A stretch of DNA of 64,000 nucleotides from Thermococcus guaymasensis DSM 11113. Lineage in GTDB: Archaea > Methanobacteriota_B > Thermococci > Thermococcales > Thermococcaceae. The stretch is from positions 1,266,388 through 1,330,387 of the forward strand of contig NZ_CP007140.1 in NCBI RefSeq assembly GCF_000816105.1. The letters are read 5' to 3'. A model generated the notes under the pieces. It saw only the letters and a list, made by a program, of their open reading frames with translations, was not told the origin of the DNA and ran no database searches. Positions 48,113 through 55,531 of the stretch are shown here, in pieces. Each line of letters begins with the position of its first letter. Positions within the stretch are counted from its first letter, which is position 1. The position numbers and the translations under genes are program-made.

Positions 48113-48613
48113 ATGATGAATGAAGTCAAGATCAAAAAAGAGATCTTCCAGCGAGTCAAATCCCTTAGAGAGGAGGTAGAAGAGGGGTTAAAGTATGGGA
48201 TACCCCATTTGGTAGGGGAACTTGTCCCAGATAGTGAGAAGGGCCCAAGGCTCGACCTCGTGGTAACGGTCTTTTCGGACTCGTCCAATCAGATTCTCTT
48301 GAGGGACGGAAACTCTATCCTTTTTATGATGCCTGTTGATGACTCCAACCCGAGGAAAATTTTTCTTGAGCTCTGGGCGTTCCTCAGTGGTAGGACTGAA
48401 AGCAAAAAGCTGGAGCCGGGAACAGTTGTAAGGGGGATCCTCAAGAGCGTCCTGCAGAGAAGTGGTTACAATGTCATTTGGATGAACGTAATTGGTGGGG
48501 AGAACAGTGGCTACGTTGAGGTTCTCGTCTCAAAAGGAGAAGCGAGGTACAGAATGACTTTTGAAAAAAGAAAGGCAGACGAGTTCGTCCTCGTGGACAT
48601 GGAAAGGCTTTAG
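48113..48613 (+). CDS. conserved protein, unknown function
   Basis: 166 residues, soluble, no known motif. A TATA box TTTATAAAA at about 48082-48090 lies some 25 bases before ATG 48113, so the transcript is probably leaderless (ATG 48116 possible). The sequence alternates strands and helices (LDLVVTVFSDSSNQILL, FLELWAFLSGRTE). It ends within 4 bases of the converging arginine decarboxylase gene. Function cannot be assigned. Confidence 0.65.
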   Translation: MMNEVKIKKEIFQRVKSLREEVEEGLKYGIPHLVGELVPDSEKGPRLDLVVTVFSDSSNQILLRDGNSILFMMPVDDSNPRKIFLELWAFLSGRTESKKLEPGTVVRGILKSVLQRSGYNVIWMNVIGGENSGYVEVLVSKGEARYRMTFEKRKADEFVLVDMERL

Positions 48614-49083
48614 TAGGGGAACATAACGACTGCAGCAACGACGGCTGCCGGCTTATCCTTGACGGTTATCTCTGCCGACACTGCCCTGAACTCTTTGAGC
48701 TTCCAGCCGCGAACGGCAAAGCCTTCCTCGACCATTTTCCTGACCATTTCTTCGGCCTCTTTCTTTGTGCAGTAGCCGGAATACTCGTAGATCAGACCGC
48801 CCTCGTTGCCCTCGCTTATGCCGACACCGAGGGCCGCGCTTATCGTCATTCCCGGCTCGTCGCTCTCGATGTGGGCATAGACCGTTGGAAGGAGCATTCC
48901 TATGGGAACGTCGTGGACTTTCTCGATCCACTCAATGTGGGCTGGGATAACACTGCTAAGCTTAACTAGGTTAACGTTCCCTATGCCCAGCTTTAGGAGA
49001 GCGTTATCGAACGCGTTGAGCTTCGTTCCTCCTTCTGCAGCAGCTGCACCCATGAAAGCCCTCTTGGGCGTCATCCAGCTCAT
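48610..49083 (-). CDS. pdaD: pyruvoyl-dependent arginine decarboxylase
   Basis: 157 residues. The proenzyme cleaves itself between the two serines of KLSSVIPA (residues 43/44) to form the pyruvoyl group; GTKLNAFDNALLKLGIGN and YAHIESDEPG are family segments. It makes agmatine from arginine, first step of polyamine synthesis in Thermococcales. I chose ATG 49083, preceded by GGTGGTGAAG; the frame runs open to 49371 but that part overlaps the promoter (TATA TTTATAAG near 49131-49139) and an IS end. A TnpB element sits just upstream. Confidence 0.93.
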   Translation of the reverse strand: MSWMTPKRAFMGAAAAEGGTKLNAFDNALLKLGIGNVNLVKLSSVIPAHIEWIEKVHDVPIGMLLPTVYAHIESDEPGMTISAALGVGISEGNEGGLIYEYSGYCTKKEAEEMVRKMVEEGFAVRGWKLKEFRAVSAEITVKDKPAAVVAAVVMFPY

Positions 49084-49263
49084 CTTCACCACCCATCTCA
49101 CTTTATAGCTACCCGTTCCCTCATCGAGGGGCTTATAAACCTTTCCCATGCGAGCGGTGAGGTAAGAAAAGCCGCCCCCTTGATCTTCCACGGCAAGATG
49201 AAGCCCCTTTAAGACCCAAGAGGATGGCAATAGCCAATGAAGACTGACCTCCTCCCCAGCTAG

Positions 49264-50645
49264 GGCGAGGGTTCGGCTTAACCCCTCGCCAACGGCAGGG
49301 AGGTTTGAGGGGTTCCATTCAAACCCACCAAAAAGCGGGTCTTCAACCCCTCTGGCCGGGCCTTCGACCAATTACCCCTCCCTTGGGCAAACAAACCGCC
49401 CAAGTTCGGGGTTATGGTTTTGACAACCTTCCTCAAAATATTAAACGCTCCGACTAAGTCAGCGTTAAAAACAAGCCCCGTTGCGGGACACGAATAAAGA
49501 CCACGAACGAAGCGAGCCCCCTCATGAGGCTTCCCGCAAACAGGGCAAGTCTGAGAAGTAAAAGCCTCATTGACAACAAAAACCTCAATACCACACTCTT
49601 CCGCAATCTCGGTGAAGCGTTTAATGACAGTATTGAACCGCCAAACGTGGGAGAGAATAAAATTATGCTTTTTACCCTTGTCAGAGTTTCTGGCGATGCC
49701 TTTTGGATAACCCACTACAATCCTTGAAACGCCAAGCTCGTAAAGCCTTCTAACAGTTTGCCTTACCGCCGTGTTAATGTAGTGTCTCGCCTGAAGTTTA
49801 GCCCTCTCATACATTCTTTTGAGCTTTCTACTCGCTTTAGCTCCTGACTTGTTAAGTTTTGACTGGTAGTCAGCAATCTTTTTCCTCCAGTAGAAATCAA
49901 TGCTTTTAAGCGGTCTTCCATTGACCAGAAAGCTTTCTCCATTCTCAACGTAGATTGCCATCAAGTTGTTCACTCCTAAGTCAATTCCTGCAGAGAGGTT
50001 CCCTTTTGGTGTCCTTGGGAGTTTAACCCACTCACCACCCTCAAGCTTTTCTTTAACCATGAGGCTGATGTGAGCGTACCATTTCCGTCTAACGGGGTCA
50101 TAAGTGATTTCTAACCGCCCCTGCTTACCCTTTAAGTGAATTCTTCCCTTGAATTGAATTTCAAGGCGTCTGAACTTTCCAAGGCCTTTTAGAATCAGCT
50201 TGTTCCCTTTAATCTTGTATTGGTCGTTTCTGAGAACGATTAAGGGTTTTCTCTGCCAGCCTTCTTTGAGATAGTTTGGCGGTTTTGGTTTGAGCCAGTT
50301 GGGGAGTTCTCCGTTCCTCTTCTTCCTCAGGAGTGAGAAAAAGCTTCTCCAAGCTTCAGCGTTTTTACGAGAAATTTGTTGGACGGTTGCTGAACCGATT
50401 TCCCGCTTAAACCCTTCATAAACGGTTTTTTCTGTGCTGTTGAAGTCCACGATTTTGCCTTGGAAGAATTGTTGCCTTCTCAAGTAGTTTACTCTGTTCC
50501 AGACTTTAGCTCCAGTGTCGGCTAACCCAAAGAGTGCTTTCTCTTGTTCTTTAGAGGGCTGGAGTTTTAGGGTTACTGAGCGCTTCATTTCAAAGTATGG
50601 TATGAATTTTAGGTCTTAAAAGAGTGTCGCTTTCCTATTTAAAGG
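49264..50645 (-). mobile_element. solo TnpB element (IS200/IS605 type), no TnpA
   Basis: The element holds only tnpB; no TnpA transposase lies next to it. On its 3' side a strong hairpin GGCGAGGG...CCCTCGCC (49264-49290) overlaps the tnpB stop codon, as the right-end hairpin/omega-RNA scaffold of these elements usually does. Exact ends cannot be set; further inverted repeats continue to about 49170, so the right end may extend to there. It was placed between pdaD and the gene ending at 50720. Confidence 0.65.
49278..50588 (-). CDS. tnpB: TnpB, RNA-guided nuclease of an IS605-type element
   Basis: 436 residues. RuvC residues are intact: Asp203 in SAGIDLGVNN, Glu341 in VVNEAFTSQ and Asp377 in LVFNADLVGA. 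The zinc ribbon shows Cys348 and Cys351 (TCPVCGKPH) and Cys367 (YSCPATG), but the fourth cysteine is absent, a variant I have the impression occurs in archaeal TnpBs. The N-terminal part (MKRSVTLKLQPSKEQ) is the wedge/REC start. TnpB cleaves DNA guided by an RNA transcribed from the element's right end. Promoter CCTTTAAATAG (about 50645-50635) fits a start near 50615. Confidence 0.92.
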   Translation of the reverse strand: MKRSVTLKLQPSKEQEKALFGLADTGAKVWNRVNYLRRQQFFQGKIVDFNSTEKTVYEGFKREIGSATVQQISRKNAEAWRSFFSLLRKKRNGELPNWLKPKPPNYLKEGWQRKPLIVLRNDQYKIKGNKLILKGLGKFRRLEIQFKGRIHLKGKQGRLEITYDPVRRKWYAHISLMVKEKLEGGEWVKLPRTPKGNLSAGIDLGVNNLMAIYVENGESFLVNGRPLKSIDFYWRKKIADYQSKLNKSGAKASRKLKRMYERAKLQARHYINTAVRQTVRRLYELGVSRIVVGYPKGIARNSDKGKKHNFILSHVWRFNTVIKRFTEIAEECGIEVFVVNEAFTSQTCPVCGKPHEGARFVRGLYSCPATGLVFNADLVGAFNILRKVVKTITPNLGGLFAQGRGNWSKARPEGLKTRFLVGLNGTPQTSLPLARG

Positions 50646-50719
50646 CCGGTTGGGGGGTAAACCTGTGTGAGTTACATACAAAAACTTGGGAAATTGGAAA
50701 TTAAGACCTGGATTTTGGG

Positions 50720-52411
50720 TTACCTGATGATGACATTGAACTTAGTGAGGCTGAGCTTGATGCCGTAGTCCTTCTGTATGCCTTGGATCACGCGGAGTAT
50801 AGTTTCCCTGACGTTTTGCTTTATTTTGTTTTCATCGACACTGGAGAATGACCCAAAGAGACCTCCTATCTCCTCCTTCATAAATGAAGCCTCGATGTCG
50901 AGGTAAACCGTGGTATCTTTTATGTCCCAGTTTAGTTTGAGCCACTTGAAGGTGACCCTTGGTATAAGCTTGAGCTCAGCATGAAGCCTGTTTTTGAGCT
51001 CTTCCATTGCAGGTTCTACTCTGCTCTTCAGGAGGGTCTTCTCGCTCTCGCGCTTCTTTTCTTCTGTCAGGAAGGCGAGCTCTTCGACACCGGCCTGCTG
51101 GAGGAGCTTTTCGACTTCTCTCTCAAGATCTGCCTTTTTCTGCAGTATCTCAGCCGCTTTACTGGTTATTGGGATTTTAGCGGCCGATTTATTGGGGGTA
51201 ACACTCTCTAGGAACTCTACATCTATGGTATGGACTGTTATGTACTTCTTCAGAGCCCTTCCCAGTTCCTTTGCGTGCCTTGTGATGGTATCTCTGATTG
51301 TCTTAGTCGCCTGCTCTTGTGGAAGGGATGTTTCAACAACGAGCTTTGCGTTTATTTCGAATTCTCTCCTGCCCGGGACATCGAAGATAGCCGATTTGAC
51401 GCTAATTCCCTGGCTGTTGAGCTCCCCAACAACAGTCCTGGCCATGGCGCTGAAATAGGGCCACACGTCCTCAAGAACTGCGAGGGTTATTCTGCCCTCC
51501 TTGTCGACCTTGCCGACCTTTTTCTTGTCCTTCTCGACGATCTCCTGAGGGGCAACCTCTTTACCATCGAGGATGACCTTTATCTCCTTGAGGATCGGTT
51601 TTATATCTGCTATCCTGAGAATAATGGGTGCATGTTTACTTATAGCATGGAGCATCCTCTTCTCGGCGACTTCCCTCATCTGTCCCTCACTGTGCCCGTA
51701 CATATGCACGTTCAGGTAAACAACTCCCTCGCTGAGTTCCCCGGAATAAACGATTTTGTTTATCTGGAGGGTCCTGATTCTCTTGGCCTCTGAGATTAGG
51801 TGCTTGGTGTATTCTTTTAGGGCGTCTTTGAGTACTTCTCCTCCAGGAATCTCTATCACTACTTCAGTTTCACCAGGTTGGGTAATTGTTTTTTCGGCCT
51901 TCTGGGGCTTTTCGACCGAAGGCTTTGGCTTCTCTTCTGGGGCTGGCTTTTTGGCGGTAGACTTTTCAGGGGGTTCAGATTTTGGTTTCTCTGGAGCTTT
52001 TTTGGGCTTCTCGGCTTTAGACGATTGGGTTTCGCCAAACAATTTTTCTATTGGGATTTTGGGGGTTTTGGAGTAGATCTCAAGGTTTTCTGCTATTGAC
52101 AGCTTAATGCCCACTTCGTCCAGCGAGTAAACGTCGATAATTATGGGGCCCCCCATTAGTTCTTTAAGGAGGTGTATGACATCTTCCCCGCATATTTGTG
52201 CCCCCGATTCAAGCTCCTGCCCCTCCGCGGCAAGGACTTTGCTTCTGTCAAAAAGCACTGTGAGGTAGTACTTTGAGTTACCCTTTTTGCCGAAGACCTT
52301 AAGAAAAGCTCCTGCAGACTGGGAAATTGCATTTTTGATTTCTTGAGCTAAATCCTGAGGGGATACAACAACAGCGTTTTCTTTAATGGGTTGTGTATCC
52401 GGCAGCTTCAT
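50720..52411 (-). CDS. conserved archaeal protein, unknown function (possibly DUF2226)
   Basis: 563 residues. An N-terminal domain (about 1-125; LFDRSKVLAAEGQE, IIIDVYSLDEVGIKLS) resembles DUF2226 or Roadblock-like folds, a weak impression. A Lys/Pro/Glu-rich linker follows (about 130-180), then a large alpha/beta region with repeated modules of similar look (NKIVYSGELSEGVVYLNV; KSAIFDVPGRREFEINA; VTFKWLKLNWDIKDTTVYLDI), perhaps three copies of an asp23-like fold. A helical coiled-coil segment (about 425-470) precedes the last module. No enzyme motif seen. GGTGAGATC precedes ATG. The TnpB element lies just downstream. Confidence 0.65.
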   Translation of the reverse strand: MKLPDTQPIKENAVVVSPQDLAQEIKNAISQSAGAFLKVFGKKGNSKYYLTVLFDRSKVLAAEGQELESGAQICGEDVIHLLKELMGGPIIIDVYSLDEVGIKLSIAENLEIYSKTPKIPIEKLFGETQSSKAEKPKKAPEKPKSEPPEKSTAKKPAPEEKPKPSVEKPQKAEKTITQPGETEVVIEIPGGEVLKDALKEYTKHLISEAKRIRTLQINKIVYSGELSEGVVYLNVHMYGHSEGQMREVAEKRMLHAISKHAPIILRIADIKPILKEIKVILDGKEVAPQEIVEKDKKKVGKVDKEGRITLAVLEDVWPYFSAMARTVVGELNSQGISVKSAIFDVPGRREFEINAKLVVETSLPQEQATKTIRDTITRHAKELGRALKKYITVHTIDVEFLESVTPNKSAAKIPITSKAAEILQKKADLEREVEKLLQQAGVEELAFLTEEKKRESEKTLLKSRVEPAMEELKNRLHAELKLIPRVTFKWLKLNWDIKDTTVYLDIEASFMKEEIGGLFGSFSSVDENKIKQNVRETILRVIQGIQKDYGIKLSLTKFNVIIR

Positions 52412-52556
52412 GATCTCACCACATCTGATTGTTTATGGGCGACAGCTATATATACACCAAACTTTTATATCTCGACCAAGATACCACTGGCGGCGCATCC
52501 TTTGTCAATTTATATGAACGTACCTATTTAAACGTTGTTGCTCATAGGTGGTGATC

Positions 52557-54023
52557 ATGCGCATCCTGATCCTTGGAGGGGGGAGCATAGGGAGACAGAT
52601 TGCAGAAGCCCTCAAGGGAGAGTTTGAAATCACAATAGTGGAGAAGGACGAGCTCCGTGCGAAATCTCTTGAAGAAAGCGGTTTCAACGTGGTTCAGGGT
52701 GATTTTTCATACACCGCGATCCTGTTGAAGGCCAACATCGACAAAGCCAACGTTGTAGTGATAACCACCAGAAACCTTGAAACCGTGAAAAAGACCGTTT
52801 ACGTTATCAGAACCAACAACAAGGACGTCCCAATAGTGGCCCTACTCCCGGATGACATGCCCAAGGAGACCCTTGAGGATATAATACTCGAAGAATTTGA
52901 AAAGGAGGCCAGAATAGACTATGGCATCTATCCCCAGAAGGCCATAACCGATGCGTTCCTAAAGACGCTCTTTCAGCTCGGCGAAAAGAAGAACGCCTTC
53001 ATGCTCATGAAGAAGCTCAACGAGATAAAGGGGGAGTCCGACTCCCTGCTGATACTCACCCACAACAACCCCGATCCAGACGCGATATCTTCTGCGGTCG
53101 CACTCTCAGTTATAGCCCAGAGCGTCGGTCTTAAGACAACCATAGCCTATGGGGGGGAGATAACCCATCACGAGAACCAGGCTTTTGTAAATCTGCTCGG
53201 TATACATCTCAGACGTGTTTCCACTGGCTCTTATGAGATAAAGAAACACAGTGCAATAGCCATAGTGGATACCCAGCCGAACGGGAACCTGACTGTCCTT
53301 GAGCCGGAAGACCTTGCGAGAGTACAGATCATTATTGACCACCATCAAGTCTTCCGGCATCTCCGTGAACTCCTGCCTGAAAATGCTTTTGTGGACATAA
53401 GGGAGGATGTAAAGGCTTCCGCTTCGATATTGACGGAATACATAAAGGCTTTGAACGTTCCCATTTCGGAGACCCTTGCAACTGCCCTCTTCTACGGCAT
53501 CTACACCGACACGAAAAAGTTCTCCCAGCTCAGTCAGGTGGATCTAAGGGCCATTGAGTTCCTGGCCGGAAAAGTGAACCATGAGCTCCTTGACAGGATC
53601 GAGCACCCAGACATATCCACTGAGACGGCCGAGATACTTGCAAGGGCGATACTCAACAGGAAGGTGTATAAGAACGTAATTGTTTCAAACGTCGGGTTCA
53701 TAAGGAACAGAGACGCGCTGGCAGAGTCTGCAGACTTCCTTTTAAGGCTTGAGGGCATAAGCACGGTTCTCGTCTTTGGGATAGTCGATGACTACATAGA
53801 GATGTCGGCAAGAACGAGGGACGTCCGTGTGAATATAGGAGCAGTCATGAAGGAGGCCTTTGGAGAAATTGGGAGCGGCGGCGGCCACGCGACAATGGGT
53901 GGGGCAAGAATTTCACTTGGCCTTTTCAAGCTCGCCAAGGACAAAAATTCCCTTCTAAGGCTTGCCGAGGAAGCGATAACCGAGAAGTTCCTTGAGGCCC
54001 TTAAAATAAAGGAGCAGAGTTAG
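52557..54023 (+). CDS. TrkA-N (RCK) / DHH phosphoesterase fusion protein
   Basis: 488 residues. The first 125 residues are a Rossmann NAD-binding TrkA-N/RCK domain (LILGGGSIGRQIAEAL, IVEKDE). From about 160 a DHH phosphoesterase follows: THNNPDPDAIS (169-178), VDTQP (237-241), DHH (261-263), then a DHHA1 domain with GSGGGHATMGGA. DHH-DHHA1 proteins cleave nanoRNA, pAp or cyclic dinucleotides; an RCK domain senses NAD(H), nucleotides or c-di-AMP in K+ transport. The fusion occurs in other archaea as far as I recall; its substrate is unknown. ATG 52557 follows GGTGGTGATC. Confidence 0.88.
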   Translation: MRILILGGGSIGRQIAEALKGEFEITIVEKDELRAKSLEESGFNVVQGDFSYTAILLKANIDKANVVVITTRNLETVKKTVYVIRTNNKDVPIVALLPDDMPKETLEDIILEEFEKEARIDYGIYPQKAITDAFLKTLFQLGEKKNAFMLMKKLNEIKGESDSLLILTHNNPDPDAISSAVALSVIAQSVGLKTTIAYGGEITHHENQAFVNLLGIHLRRVSTGSYEIKKHSAIAIVDTQPNGNLTVLEPEDLARVQIIIDHHQVFRHLRELLPENAFVDIREDVKASASILTEYIKALNVPISETLATALFYGIYTDTKKFSQLSQVDLRAIEFLAGKVNHELLDRIEHPDISTETAEILARAILNRKVYKNVIVSNVGFIRNRDALAESADFLLRLEGISTVLVFGIVDDYIEMSARTRDVRVNIGAVMKEAFGEIGSGGGHATMGGARISLGLFKLAKDKNSLLRLAEEAITEKFLEALKIKEQS

Positions 54024-54178
54024 TGTGGGCCCGGCCCATCCCCCATCTTCACGGCCGGCTGAAAGCCCGCTCCGACGGTCCGGAGGAGGCGGGCCCTGTC
54101 CGCCCGGCATCGTCCACGGGACATCATCGAAGGCCCAGCCCACTCCGTCCGGCGGGCCAACCGGGCGGGACCGTCATA
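54021..54178 (-). ncRNA. GC-rich structured RNA gene, probably H/ACA type
   Basis: About 155 bases at very high GC in an otherwise ordinary gap. Minus strand: TATA CCTTTAAAATTTC (about 54208-54196), start near 54176. Domain 1: lower stem CCGCCCGG/CCGGGCGG (54168-54161 with 54107-54100) followed directly by ACA (54099-54097); inside, pocket strands TTGGC and ACGATG flank an upper stem CCGCCGGAC/GTCCCGTGG (one mismatch), and the pocket is 14 bases from ACA. Domain 2: stem GGGCCCG/CGGGCCC (54096-54090 with 54033-54027), then ACACTA; its inner fold does not fit the rule. GACGGTCC (54175-54168) can also pair with GGACCGTC (54081-54074). Plus-strand transcription is not excluded (TATA near 54002, T5 at 54184). 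Confidence 0.65.
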
Positions 54179-54254
54179 GGAAATTTTTCGGCTGAAATTT
54201 TAAAGGTTTTCCGGATATAACTGGAGGGAATGTTCTTTTGAACTCTTCATGCCG

Positions 54255-54268
54255 AAAATTATATAAAA
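54255..54268 (+). promoter_or_regulatory. TATA box of the SAM synthetase gene
   Basis: AAATTATATAAAAG about 50 bases before ATG 54314; the ribosome site GGTGGTGACG (54301-54310) follows. It shows that the RNA gene upstream is a separate unit rather than a leader of this message. Confidence 0.65.
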
Positions 54269-54313
54269 GCTTCCTCAGATCGGGTTCTGCTCAAAGAAAA
54301 GGTGGTGACGCTC

Positions 54314-55531
54314 ATGGTGGAAAAGGTCAGGAACATCGTCGTTGAGGAGCTCGTAAGGACGCCCGTGGAGATGCAGCAGGTCGAGCTCGTCGAGAGAAAG
54401 GGAATTGGGCACCCCGACAGCATAGCTGATGGTATTGCCGAGGCCGTCAGCAGGGCCCTTAGCAGGGAGTACATCAAGAGGTACGGCATCATCCTCCACC
54501 ACAACACCGACCAGGTCGAGGTCGTTGGCGGTAGGGCCTACCCGCAGTTTGGCGGCGGTGAAGTCATTAAGCCGATATACATCCTCCTCTCGGGCAGGGC
54601 CGTTGAGATGGTTGACAGGGAGTTCTTCCCCGTTCATGAGATAGCGATAAAGGCCGCCAGGGAGTACTTGAAGAAGGCCGTCAGGCACCTCGACATCGAG
54701 AACCACGTGGTGATCGATTCCCGCATCGGACAGGGAAGCGTTGATCTGGTCGGAGTCTTCAACAAGGCCAAGCAGAACCCGATTCCGCTTGCGAACGATA
54801 CTTCCTTCGGTGTTGGCTACGCTCCCCTCAGCGAGACCGAGAGGATAGTCCTTGAAACGGAGAAGCTCCTCAACAGTGATGAGTTCAAGAAGAAGTGCCC
54901 GGCCGTGGGTGAGGACATCAAGGTCATGGGCCTCAGAAAGGGGGATGAGATCGACCTGACCATTGCCGCGGCAATCGTTGACAGCGAGGTCTCGAACCCG
55001 GATGACTACATGGCCGTGAAGGAGGAGATCTACGAGGCGGCCAAAGGTATAGTTGAGGAGCACACCCAGAGGCCGACCAAGATATACGTCAACACCGCCG
55101 ACGACCCGAAGAACGGCATCTACTACATCACAGTCACCGGAACGAGCGCGGAAGCTGGGGACGACGGTAGCGTTGGCAGAGGAAACCGCGTCAACGGCCT
55201 CATCACTCCAAACAGGCACATGAGTATGGAGGCTGCCGCCGGTAAGAACCCGGTCAGCCACGTTGGAAAGATTTACAACCTCCTCTCGATGCTCATCGCC
55301 AACGACATCGCCGAGCAGGTCGAGGGCGTCGAGGAGGTCTACGTCAGGATACTCAGCCAGATAGGCAAGCCCATCGACGAGCCGCTCGTCGCGAGCGTCC
55401 AGATAATCCCGAAGGAGGGCTACTCCATCGACGTCCTCCAGAAGCCGGCCTACGAAATAGCAGATGCATGGCTCTCCGATATAACGAAGATACAGAAGAT
55501 GATCCTAGAGGACAAGCTCAACGTCTTCTGA
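54314..55531 (+). CDS. mat: archaeal S-adenosylmethionine synthetase
   Basis: 405 residues of the archaeal MAT family. [22 protein letters not shown] near the N-terminus, [13 protein letters not shown], and [16 protein letters not shown] with [16 protein letters not shown] are family signatures for ATP and methionine binding. It makes SAM, the substrate of the methyltransferases and, after decarboxylation, of the aminopropyltransferase in this window. ATG 54314 is preferred to GTG 54302 because the latter lies in the ribosome site. Overlaps the converging helicase gene by 27 bases. Confidence 0.95.
   Translation: MVEKVRNIVVEELVRTPVEMQQVELVERKGIGHPDSIADGIAEAVSRALSREYIKRYGIILHHNTDQVEVVGGRAYPQFGGGEVIKPIYILLSGRAVEMVDREFFPVHEIAIKAAREYLKKAVRHLDIENHVVIDSRIGQGSVDLVGVFNKAKQNPIPLANDTSFGVGYAPLSETERIVLETEKLLNSDEFKKKCPAVGEDIKVMGLRKGDEIDLTIAAAIVDSEVSNPDDYMAVKEEIYEAAKGIVEEHTQRPTKIYVNTADDPKNGIYYITVTGTSAEAGDDGSVGRGNRVNGLITPNRHMSMEAAAGKNPVSHVGKIYNLLSMLIANDIAEQVEGVEEVYVRILSQIGKPIDEPLVASVQIIPKEGYSIDVLQKPAYEIADAWLSDITKIQKMILEDKLNVF

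Noticed and set aside
49084-49371. N-terminal extension of the arginine decarboxylase frame
   Set aside because: It would translate through the TATA box and ribosome site and into the IS end; known enzymes begin at the internal methionine.
54275-55261. 328-codon open frame opposite the SAM synthetase
   Set aside because: Overlaps its promoter and coding region; mirror composition.
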